A stretch of 64,000 bases of DNA, from the NCBI GenBank assembly GCA_002718995.2, contig PBGL02000007.1, forward strand, positions 1 through 64,000, in the 5' to 3' direction. This DNA is from Methanobacteriota archaeon (GTDB lineage Archaea > Thermoplasmatota > Poseidoniia > Poseidoniales > Thalassarchaeaceae). Below, one piece after another: positions 35,533 to 44,665 of the stretch. A program made the position numbers and the translations under genes. The notes under the pieces were generated by a model, which saw nothing but the letters and a program-made list of their open reading frames with translations, ran no database searches and was not told where the DNA came from. Every line of letters begins with the position of its first letter. The stretch's first letter is position 1.

Positions 35533-36159
35533 ATGTCTAGAGCCCCTCCGACCCCAGCATTCTACACATTTGACCCGATAGTCGCTGACTTGATCGATCT
35601 AGTGCCTCCAATACAGTCTTCCCTCGGTGGTGATCACGTTGAATTGATCTCCATGTGCCCTCTTTCTACAGATATACAAGGACTACACCACGGTCGTGAA
35701 GCACCATTCGACCCTGCCACATTACTCTACTTAGCAAGTGGTGATTGGGGTCCCGATGGAACTCCAGCAGAGCCATTGGATACGATGGCCAACAGGGAGA
35801 AGCTGGGTAGATTCCCCAGTGATGACGGCAATGTGATATCGTATCTAATTTCATTCACTAGGCAGAAAGGGGATATGGTCGTATTACACGAACTACTAGC
35901 CAAACTTTGCGACGGACTTTCAGAAGAGAATCTCGGAGAGCCGGGCTTTCGAGATGGTTTCGGCGGGATGTCGTTGCTTGGGTGGATTAACTCAGCAGAG
36001 GTCGGAGAGCTACGATCATCAATACGATCTGGAAGATGGACTACATTGGGCGATGAGCCTCTCGACGGAGGGGTCGACTATGGTTTCAGGCACTTACTAT
36101 CGATACTCAGATCGGCCGAGAAAAGAGGTTGTGGGGTCCTAATGAGGCGTCACTCGTAA
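35533..36159 (+). CDS. Hypothetical protein
   Basis: 208 residues, not recognised. ATG at 35533, 15 bases after the giant surface gene, so probably co-transcribed with it. No signal peptide or membrane helix. It is rich in Asp, Leu and Gly, with a mixed alpha/beta look; possible landmarks are FDPIVADLIDLVPPIQSSLG, GLHHGREAPFDPATLLYLA, GNVISYLISFTRQKGDMVVLHELLAKL and GWINSAEVGELRSSIRSGRW. The stop meets the convergent purC stop with no gap. Confidence 0.7.
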   Translation: MSRAPPTPAFYTFDPIVADLIDLVPPIQSSLGGDHVELISMCPLSTDIQGLHHGREAPFDPATLLYLASGDWGPDGTPAEPLDTMANREKLGRFPSDDGNVISYLISFTRQKGDMVVLHELLAKLCDGLSEENLGEPGFRDGFGGMSLLGWINSAEVGELRSSIRSGRWTTLGDEPLDGGVDYGFRHLLSILRSAEKRGCGVLMRRHS

Positions 36160-37104
36160 TCAGAATTCATTCCCGGTGAGCCTCTCATACATATCAGAAT
36201 ACAAATTCGCAGTTCTAGAAATAATCTCTTCTGGCAGGGGCGGAATAGGCGGCTCCGGTGAACCAGACTCTCTGGCATTGTGTAGTTCACTATGGTGGCC
36301 CGTTCCCAGATAGTGCTCGCGGACAAATTCCTTCGATAGCGAAACTATCTCGCCTCCATCGTATGTCTCGGCATCCCACCAACGGTCTTCATCAAGAGTT
36401 CCGAATGAGTCCACCAGAACTGGCTTCCTTCCAGCCCCCAATGCAAATTCTTTCTTGCCATCAACGTGGATTAGGCCCCTAGCAGAGGCTTCTCTCTCGA
36501 TTATCTTGTCTATAGCTAGAACGCATTCCATAATTGAGTCGAATTCATCATCGGTCAAATTTGAAATCTGGAGAGCTTCTTCCCTGTCAAGAAGCCTGTC
36601 GAATTTCTCGAACTTCGTTGACACTTCCAAGTAGGGTCTAGGGAGCTTGACGCCCATTTCCAGGGAAAGGCCTGGTTCGAAACCAAACTCATCGGACCCG
36701 ACCTCTCCGCGTTCATAGCGCCTCCACCCTGAACCTGCGAGATGATGTCTGCAAATTACTTCCAGAGGAACGAAAACATTCTCCATATCCCTTGGAATGG
36801 CGCCGGGCTCTTTTATCACCTCGAACTTTTTTGCTAGGCAACGATCTGGGGCATTCATCTCTATCAGGTGGGTTTCGCAAATTCCCTCTTCTTCGACCAT
36901 TCTAAACCAGTGACATGTAGTTCTGTTTAGACTCTCTCCCTTCCTTGGGACCAAGCTCGGAATAATTTGATCGAATACACTGATCTGATCTGTATACCTG
37001 AACTCAATTACTCCGGGGTCATCAGTACTCCAAACCTGCTTTACCTTTCCCTGATACATCATCTCTGCCATAGCACGTTTCGGAAGGGGCACGACGATGA
37101 ACAT
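36160..37104 (-). CDS. purC: SAICAR synthetase
   Basis: Phosphoribosylaminoimidazole-succinocarboxamide synthase, step 7-8 of purine synthesis: ATP-dependent joining of aspartate to CAIR. Motifs: YQGKVKQVWST at the N-terminus, FDQIIPSLVPRKGESLN, HLIEMNAPDRCLAKKFEVI, FVPLEVICRHHLAGSGWRRY, GLIHVDGKKEFALG, VLVDSFGTLDEDRW and SKEFVREHY. The length of 314 fits the longer, single-domain bacterial/yeast-like form. Starts at 37104, 37071 (MAEMMYQGKVKQ) and 37062 are all possible; 37104 leaves 13 bases to the upstream gene. It follows the solute-binding protein gene on the same strand and converges with the hypothetical at 35533, the stops abutting. Confidence 0.93.
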   Translation of the reverse strand: MFIVVPLPKRAMAEMMYQGKVKQVWSTDDPGVIEFRYTDQISVFDQIIPSLVPRKGESLNRTTCHWFRMVEEEGICETHLIEMNAPDRCLAKKFEVIKEPGAIPRDMENVFVPLEVICRHHLAGSGWRRYERGEVGSDEFGFEPGLSLEMGVKLPRPYLEVSTKFEKFDRLLDREEALQISNLTDDEFDSIMECVLAIDKIIEREASARGLIHVDGKKEFALGAGRKPVLVDSFGTLDEDRWWDAETYDGGEIVSLSKEFVREHYLGTGHHSELHNARESGSPEPPIPPLPEEIISRTANLYSDMYERLTGNEF

Positions 37105-37117
37105 TACTGAGGGGATG

Positions 37118-38095
37118 TCAGTCCTTTCTGAGCACTTCTCTCACTATGAATACTGAAAGTACGAATATTGCAACTATCCTCAAATCGAATTCGGATTCCT
37201 CCTCCTGTGGCTTCTGGGAGTCGAATAATTCCATGGCAGAATCTATCTCAGGAGATTCTGAAGAAGAAAGAATCACAGTTCCCCCAACATGGTACGGAGA
37301 TGACGAAATGAAGTCTCCGGGAATCTGATCTTGCTTCACCGAAGACATTGCGATGTCACAAAGATCAGACTCGGACAAGTCACTTAGGGAATTGTCGAAC
37401 ACTCCGCTATCGTGAGTGAAAAGCGTTAATTCGACCTCATAATGACTGGCTATGCTATTCATAATCAATTCTGCCATATCAACCTCGAAACCGACTAACT
37501 CTCCGTTATTTCCATACCTAGTCATTGGTGACTCTTGGTCCAACATACAGACTCCCAAATCCGAATCCTCGTACAGTATTCTATGAAGCGTACCGCCTTC
37601 GGTGGGTGTAGGCCATGCATCCTCATAAGACTCGAAATCTGAAAAATCCAACTGTGGCCTGTCAGCGAACCAAAGTTGGTGTGTCGAAATTGCTGTTCCC
37701 CTCTGATGAATATCCGCCAGCGCGGAGTTGACTGCGTACCTCAGTTCGTCGTTCCCCAATTCCTGGGAATTATCCGATCTAATAATCGCGACGAAATAAT
37801 CAGAAATATCAAACATCTCATCTACGGCAATTGTGGGCCATTGAGCGATTACCTCGGAATCGGCCATTAAATGATGCGGGCCAATTAAGAAGTCAACTTC
37901 CCCGTCCCTTAGTGATCTAATCGCAAATTGCACATTCTCAAACTCCATTTCCTCTAAGTCTGAATTCTGAGCTATGAAATGTGAGGACCCTTCTTCCGAA
38001 ATAGTGCCAATTGAATAGATTGCTTCACCTGAAGCGACAAGCCAAGAAGAAGAGAGCAAAATCGGGACGATTAGCACAGCGGCAATCCCCCTCAT
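37118..38095 (-). CDS. Membrane-anchored solute-binding protein with swapped lobes
   Basis: 325 residues. An N-terminal signal (AAVLIVPILLSSSWLVASGEA) and a C-terminal helix (IVAIFVLSVFIVREVL) place it outside, tethered to the membrane. The rest matches the amino-acid-binding SBP family 3 in reversed lobe order. First comes the usual second lobe, residues about 25-145: YSIGTISEEGSSHF, AIRSLRDGEVDFLIGP, YFVAIIRSDNSQELGNDELR, AVNSALADIHQRGTA, HQLWF. Then comes the usual first lobe, about 170-280: LGVCMLDQESPMTRYGNNGE, LVGFEVDMAELIMNSI, DIAMSSVKQDQIPGDF, SSSPYHVGGTVIL. The Arg that normally binds the amino-acid carboxylate after the SSVK strand is not in place. It is divergent from the permease at 38181 and upstream of purC. 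Confidence 0.8.
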   Translation of the reverse strand: MRGIAAVLIVPILLSSSWLVASGEAIYSIGTISEEGSSHFIAQNSDLEEMEFENVQFAIRSLRDGEVDFLIGPHHLMADSEVIAQWPTIAVDEMFDISDYFVAIIRSDNSQELGNDELRYAVNSALADIHQRGTAISTHQLWFADRPQLDFSDFESYEDAWPTPTEGGTLHRILYEDSDLGVCMLDQESPMTRYGNNGELVGFEVDMAELIMNSIASHYEVELTLFTHDSGVFDNSLSDLSESDLCDIAMSSVKQDQIPGDFISSSPYHVGGTVILSSSESPEIDSAMELFDSQKPQEEESEFDLRIVAIFVLSVFIVREVLRKD

Positions 38096-38127
38096 GAACG
38101 AATCAAGGAGTGTTTTGACTTAGAATT

Positions 38128-38138
38128 GGCGGTCCGCC
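38128..38138. repeat. Short GC palindrome between divergent transporter genes
   Basis: GGCGGTCCGCC has 5-base arms around one T. It sits directly upstream of the plus-strand TATA at 38141-38150 and about 30 bases from the minus-strand start at 38095, a fitting place for a shared operator. Too short to be sure. Confidence 0.35.
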
Positions 38139-38140
38139 TA

Positions 38141-38150
38141 GACTATATCC
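38141..38150 (+). promoter_or_regulatory. TATA element for the permease/ATPase operon
   Basis: GACTATATCC. A transcription start near 38172 would leave a leader of about nine bases before the ATG at 38181. Confidence 0.5.
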
Positions 38151-38180
38151 AAGGAAGAATGCCAGACATTGGGGCTCACC

Positions 38181-40364
38181 ATGCTTGAAGGGAATTCTCG
38201 GCTCTCCAAGCCAAGGAGGGGGAGTATGTCGGCTCGGACAGTTTGCGTTGCCATAGTGATTCTTCTACTGACTTCTGTAAACCCTAGTCAAGCTACTGAA
38301 TTTGAGAGTAGTTGGGAAATTGTAGAAAGCGGGACATCTGAAGATTTGCTGACCGCTGCTGAATTTGAGGGGGAGGTTTGGGCGTTTGGAACTGCGGGCG
38401 TCATGCTACGCAGTGGTGATAACGGGGCTTCATGGACGGTTTACGAATCGCCGACCACAAGTGATATTCTGAACTCGGCCTCGGGTTTTGGTTCCTTGCT
38501 AATCTCCGGAGATTCTGGATTGGTACTCCTCAGGGAAAGTGAGAGCGATTCGTGGATCGATATTTCACTCCCAGAAGAGGATTCCGTAAATGGGATCTCG
38601 TTGACTGGCAGCGATACAGCCGTGGCAGTAGGAAATCATGGGACAATATGGAATCTGGATGGTGGCGTCTGGACGGAGACCGCTCTATCCATAGAAAGTG
38701 ACCTTCTTGATGTGTCATTCCTGGATGAGGAACTAGGAATAATAGTCGGTTCCGAGGGGACGATTCTCTTTTCCGAAGATGGAGGAGAAAGTTGGGAGTA
38801 TCGTGAGTCGCCCGAGGGAGCTGCCGGTGCAGTTATTGTGTCAGTAGAGTTCTACAGCCCCACTCGAATTTATGCCATTACAGATGATGGGAGGGTCCTT
38901 ATCTCGATGAGCAATGTAGTTACTGGGACTGATGTCGGATACATATGGAATCTTGTTGAGTTCGAGAGACACTACCCTCCAGGAACAAATGAGTACATCC
39001 TAGGGCCAGAGAAACTAGACGTACAATTGACCTCTATCGAAGTGGTTACAACGTCTAAGTTCCTGATGACGGGAGATGGGGGTTATATCTCCATGAGCGT
39101 CAATGGTGGGACGATAGTTTCGCAGCAGATTAACCCCCTTGGAAATAACAGTAACTTCAACGATATTGTGATGGTGACCGGATTCACGGGCGTGGCTGTC
39201 GGAAACGAGGGTAAAATCCTGTGGACAGAAAATGCTGGTGCAGACGATCAAGCGGGATTCGTAGTTCCTGAATACGGGAACTTCGGAGTATTTGTTGATG
39301 AGACAAAGGCCATGTTCCTATCCGGATTTATCGCGACGCTGAAGATAGTAGCATTTGGAATTGTTCTGGGCTTTCTTCTGGGAGTTACCCTGGCAATGTG
39401 CAAAACATCACCAATTTCACTAAGGAACGTCGTAGAGCGATATGAACCGAAATATGTCAGAATCATTGGAATACCCCTACTGGCTGGCGGACTGCTGCAA
39501 ATCTACTCCGCCATTCCGGGAGCGAGTGGTCTTGGACTTCAGGGTATTGAGTACATCTTCCTCCCAGTCGGGGCACCTGTTTCTTTTGCTAAGATTCTCT
39601 TAGGGATAGCGCTAATATTCATTGGCACACTTTTCATTAGCAACGACAATAAATTTTCGAAAATCAATATTGGCCCATTTACATTGAATCCTTGGAGAGT
39701 AAGGCCACTGAATGCCATAGCGACAGTTTACACTGACTTCTTCCGTAACACCCCCTTAATTGTGCAGTTCCTATTCATACACTTTGGACTTCGGCTAGGG
39801 GCACTAATTCAAGGTCCCGGATTGGAGATTTTTAGCTTCGAAAATTTGGAAAATAATCATAATTTTATGACAGACATTATTGCCACATATGATCATTCAG
39901 AGGGCAATTATGGAACACTGATCGGCGGTGTTCTATACGACTCTGCTTTCATCAGTGCGATATGTGCTCTGGGATTCAATTCGGGTGCCTACCAATGTGA
40001 AACTATCAGGGGCGCGATACAGGCGATCCCATCTGCCCAGATGGAAGCTGGCAGGAGTATTGGCCTAACCTATCTTCAAACCATGCGAAGAGTGATCATG
40101 CCACAAGCAATCAGAATCTGCATCCCTCCAATGGGCAATGAGATGGTCAATCTTGTACTAAACTCATCTCTTGCTATGATTATAGGATATGCTGAGTTGA
40201 CTAGGCAGGGGAAGTTGATAGTCGCTAGTACGTTCCAATATGCATATGCTTGGGGGATGGTTCTGATTTCTTACTTCGTGGTGACGTGGACTCTTGCCCT
40301 GATACTCAGATGGCTAGAGGAAAAAACTAGAATTCCAGGATTGGGGATAACTGGGGGTGATTGA
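38181..40364 (+). CDS. Ycf48-like beta-propeller fused to amino-acid ABC permease
   Basis: 727 residues from the ATG at 38181. Signal peptide at about 17-38 (TVCVAIVILLLTSVNPSQA). Residues about 40-355 form an external propeller with Asp-box blades: SGDNGASW, SEDGGESW, VAVGNHGTIW, IIVGSEGTILFSEDG, VAVGNEGKILWTENAG, as in Ycf48 and sialidases. From about 370 a HisM/GlnP-type permease follows: a helix with IVAFGIVLGFLLGVTLAM, then an insert of about 90 residues with two extra helices (IIGIPLLAGGLLQI, AKILLGIALIFIGTLF), then YTDFFRNTPLIVQFLF and the EAA loop AGRSIGLTYLQTMRRVIMPQA. The ATPase gene starts on the next base after the stop. I know of no described fusion of this kind. It likely imports an amino acid as a homodimer. 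Confidence 0.88.
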   Translation: MLEGNSRLSKPRRGSMSARTVCVAIVILLLTSVNPSQATEFESSWEIVESGTSEDLLTAAEFEGEVWAFGTAGVMLRSGDNGASWTVYESPTTSDILNSASGFGSLLISGDSGLVLLRESESDSWIDISLPEEDSVNGISLTGSDTAVAVGNHGTIWNLDGGVWTETALSIESDLLDVSFLDEELGIIVGSEGTILFSEDGGESWEYRESPEGAAGAVIVSVEFYSPTRIYAITDDGRVLISMSNVVTGTDVGYIWNLVEFERHYPPGTNEYILGPEKLDVQLTSIEVVTTSKFLMTGDGGYISMSVNGGTIVSQQINPLGNNSNFNDIVMVTGFTGVAVGNEGKILWTENAGADDQAGFVVPEYGNFGVFVDETKAMFLSGFIATLKIVAFGIVLGFLLGVTLAMCKTSPISLRNVVERYEPKYVRIIGIPLLAGGLLQIYSAIPGASGLGLQGIEYIFLPVGAPVSFAKILLGIALIFIGTLFISNDNKFSKINIGPFTLNPWRVRPLNAIATVYTDFFRNTPLIVQFLFIHFGLRLGALIQGPGLEIFSFENLENNHNFMTDIIATYDHSEGNYGTLIGGVLYDSAFISAICALGFNSGAYQCETIRGAIQAIPSAQMEAGRSIGLTYLQTMRRVIMPQAIRICIPPMGNEMVNLVLNSSLAMIIGYAELTRQGKLIVASTFQYAYAWGMVLISYFVVTWTLALILRWLEEKTRIPGLGITGGD

Positions 40365-42530
<2,166 letters not shown>

Positions 42531-42616
42531 TACCGGGCGCTCTGGCGAGCCGAATCGCCCTTTTGAATGGTATCCTCCTGAGATGTGCCATAATGCCTCT
42601 ATTCCAGGTAGATGAA

Positions 42617-43933
42617 TTAGGAGAAAACCATTCTATCGGCAATTTCTGACACCTTTTTCTCATGTCCGGGCAGGGTCATGATGTATACGGCGGCTTGACT
42701 CACCTGACGTATCTTCAGGGCGTCGGCTATCGGGGTGTGATCCTTGAACCAGCGAGTCTTCCCGTCGTCCCCAATAATCCTGATATCAACTTGGGACATT
42801 CTTGGCTCTGCCAGAAGCAGTTTGATATTGGGAACATCAAGAGCTACGTAACCCGGCTGAAGGCCCGCCCTCAGGGCCATCTCATCTTCGAATAGCCTGC
42901 GTTTTTCGGAGTCTGATGCAAGTCCTGCCAGGAGTTCCACCTGTCCATCAGTCAGATCTTGACGCCTTCTGCTAGAGCAAACCTTCAGCAGTTGCCTATA
43001 CTTGAGTCTCCTAATCATGTCTCTCGCGTAATCTCCAGCCCCGTACAATGCTTGCCATATCTCAGCATCTACGCGCCTCTGTAGATCGACTGAATCAGGA
43101 AGTTGGTCCGCACTTCTTTCGACCGCCCTGGAGAGCATTATTTCGGTTACTCGGGTAACTCGGTGGAAATATACAGCGCTGTACATCAGTCCTCGAGCCA
43201 TCAACATCCCCTCCAATGCAGGGATGCCCCCTTCCTCAACTGCAATATCCCCGCCATGCCTTTCTAAGCACATAATTAGTCTGCGATAGTCAATCACTCC
43301 GTGATTAACTCCTGTGAAATGAGAGTCCCTAAGGAGGTAGTCTATCTGATCGCAATCAACTGGCCCGTGGACAAGATGAGCGAGTGTGTTGTCCTGCTCG
43401 ACAAAGTCTGAACGGCCCTCTGACCAATCCATTAGATTCCTCTCCGAACCACCTGCATCCGGGCCCCTAATTAGGCTGGCAACCTCATTGGGATCAATTC
43501 CATGGCCCTCGAGAATTTCAGGGATGGATTTTCTATCGTTGATTGAGTTGAGCTCTCCCTCTCTTAGTACATCATAGTCACCTGTAATGATCCCCTCTGT
43601 TATCGACATGTGATCCATGCCCCCTCTCTCGTGAAGGATGTGCTCTAGAGTGTGAGAGTAGGGGCCATGCCCCACATCATGCAACATTGCAGCGACCTGC
43701 ACGATATCCTTCTCAGAATCATCTAGGGACATTGAGTCGGCCATCATCCCGGCAACATGTGACACCCCTAGTGAATGCTCAAAACGGGTATGATGGGCAC
43801 CGGGAAAAACTAGGTGTGCAAGTCCGAGTTGCTTGATGTGGCTAAGTTTGTTCATCTCAGGTGTCTTCAGTAAGTCCTTCCTGACGCCATCGATTCTGAA
43901 CTGGCCGTGGATTGCATCATTGATGGTCTTCAT
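42617..43933 (-). CDS. HD-domain phosphohydrolase
   Basis: 438 residues of the HD superfamily related to dGTP triphosphohydrolases and SAMHD1-like nucleotide hydrolases. Metal ligands are clear: H53 in FEHSLGVSHVAG, H85-D86 in MLHDVGHGPYSHTLEHIL, and a later Asp in HGPVDCDQIDYLLRDSHFTG. N-terminal (DAIHGQFRID, then HTRFEHSLGV) and C-terminal (IRIIGDDGKTRWFKDHTPIA) parts match the family architecture. The likely role is hydrolysis of a nucleotide or cyclic nucleotide, but substrate choice cannot be read. The start is the ATG at 43933. It is divergent from the tandem ribbon-helix-helix regulator, and the shared gap holds its probable operator, so this gene may be under that regulator's control. 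Confidence 0.9.
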   Translation of the reverse strand: MKTINDAIHGQFRIDGVRKDLLKTPEMNKLSHIKQLGLAHLVFPGAHHTRFEHSLGVSHVAGMMADSMSLDDSEKDIVQVAAMLHDVGHGPYSHTLEHILHERGGMDHMSITEGIITGDYDVLREGELNSINDRKSIPEILEGHGIDPNEVASLIRGPDAGGSERNLMDWSEGRSDFVEQDNTLAHLVHGPVDCDQIDYLLRDSHFTGVNHGVIDYRRLIMCLERHGGDIAVEEGGIPALEGMLMARGLMYSAVYFHRVTRVTEIMLSRAVERSADQLPDSVDLQRRVDAEIWQALYGAGDYARDMIRRLKYRQLLKVCSSRRRQDLTDGQVELLAGLASDSEKRRLFEDEMALRAGLQPGYVALDVPNIKLLLAEPRMSQVDIRIIGDDGKTRWFKDHTPIADALKIRQVSQAAVYIMTLPGHEKKVSEIADRMVFS

Positions 43934-44020
43934 ACCGTTCCCTGCGGCCTCCGGAGAGTATGCTTCCCCTTGAATGGCACTCTATGCGGGATTCTTACAA
44001 TGGAAGTCAAGGTCTTATTC

Positions 44021-44055
44021 ATTGTATTTCATTTGCATTTCAATTGAGATACAAT
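44021..44055. promoter_or_regulatory. Inverted-repeat operator for the ribbon-helix-helix regulator
   Basis: The arms ATTGTATTTCATTTG (44021-44035) and CAATTGAGATACAAT (44041-44055) match in 13 of 15 positions around five bases. The right arm overlaps a TATA-like TACAATTAAG (44050-44059). A further half-site, TACAAT, lies at 43996-44001. This fits an autoregulatory operator that could also act on the HD gene at 42617. Confidence 0.6.
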
Positions 44056-44095
44056 TAAGACCCCTTGCCTCTCTGTGCGGATCGGAGGAAGCAAG

Positions 44096-44464
44096 ATGGC
44101 CGGCCACAGCCCCATGGTTTCGCTAAGGATTCCAGAGGATCATCTACTGGAATTGGAGAGGCTAGTGGGCCTTGATGGGATGAGGAATAGATCCGACGTG
44201 ATCCGATTTGCAGTAAGGCAGTATCTTTCTTCCGAGCACCAGGTATCGGGAGATAGGGTCCAAGTTGACTTGGGGCCCGATCTGAGTGCCAGAATTAGTG
44301 ACTACTGCAAGTTGCATGGAGAGAGTCCGGATGTTGTGCTTAGACAGGCAGCCAGGGAGCATATCAGGCGAGTAGCCATCGAGGATGCTACCGTTGAGGA
44401 TATTCTTGCTGCTCGGATGGATGCCCTGCGTGCAAGATATGATGATGATTCAAACGCTATTTGA
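44096..44464 (+). CDS. Tandem ribbon-helix-helix transcriptional regulator
   Basis: 122 residues from the ATG at 44096, with GGAGG about nine bases upstream. The N-terminal half (MVSLRIPEDHLLELERLV, then RNRSDVIRFAVRQYL) is a standard CopG/MetJ ribbon-helix-helix. The second half (VQVDLGPDLSARISDY, then SPDVVLRQAAREHI) looks like a second copy, so one chain may carry both halves of a DNA-binding dimer. The end (VEDILAARMDALRARYDD) is helical and could oligomerise. A large inverted repeat (44021-44055) just upstream fits autorepression. It is the only clear DNA-binding regulator in the window. ATG 44075-44095 alternatives are weaker. Confidence 0.85.
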   Translation: MAGHSPMVSLRIPEDHLLELERLVGLDGMRNRSDVIRFAVRQYLSSEHQVSGDRVQVDLGPDLSARISDYCKLHGESPDVVLRQAAREHIRRVAIEDATVEDILAARMDALRARYDDDSNAI

Positions 44465-44475
44465 GGCGAGGGAAA

Positions 44476-44601
44476 ATGTGTGAGGACGGGATGCACGGAA
44501 CCAACGCGGGGGGGCGCACTATGCGCCCTCTCGCACCCAACTTCGAAGGCCTCTTAGACCGAGCCAGGAAGGCAAACTCAATGATGAGGGCCGATGCTTA
44601 G
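44476..44601 (+). CDS. Possible small protein (41 aa)
   Basis: Reading frame from ATG 44476 to TAG 44601, 11 bases after the regulator stop. It begins MCEDGMHGTNAGG, then MRPLAPNFEGLLDRARKANS and MMRADA. The second part could be an amphipathic helix. There is a purine-rich stretch (GAGGCGAGGGAAAA) before the start. It has no known family and is only weakly supported; it may be chance in the 201-base gap before the helicase gene. Confidence 0.3.
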   Translation: MCEDGMHGTNAGGRTMRPLAPNFEGLLDRARKANSMMRADA

Positions 44602-44665
44602 AATGGCTTGTTGAGTTGGACATGAACCCAATCTTCTTGGTCGTTCTACTGACAGGGCGCTTTCC

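Noticed and set aside
42617..43933. Anti-phage role for the HD phosphohydrolase
   Set aside because: dGTPase-like HD proteins can act in defence, but no other defence gene is near and the substrate is unknown.
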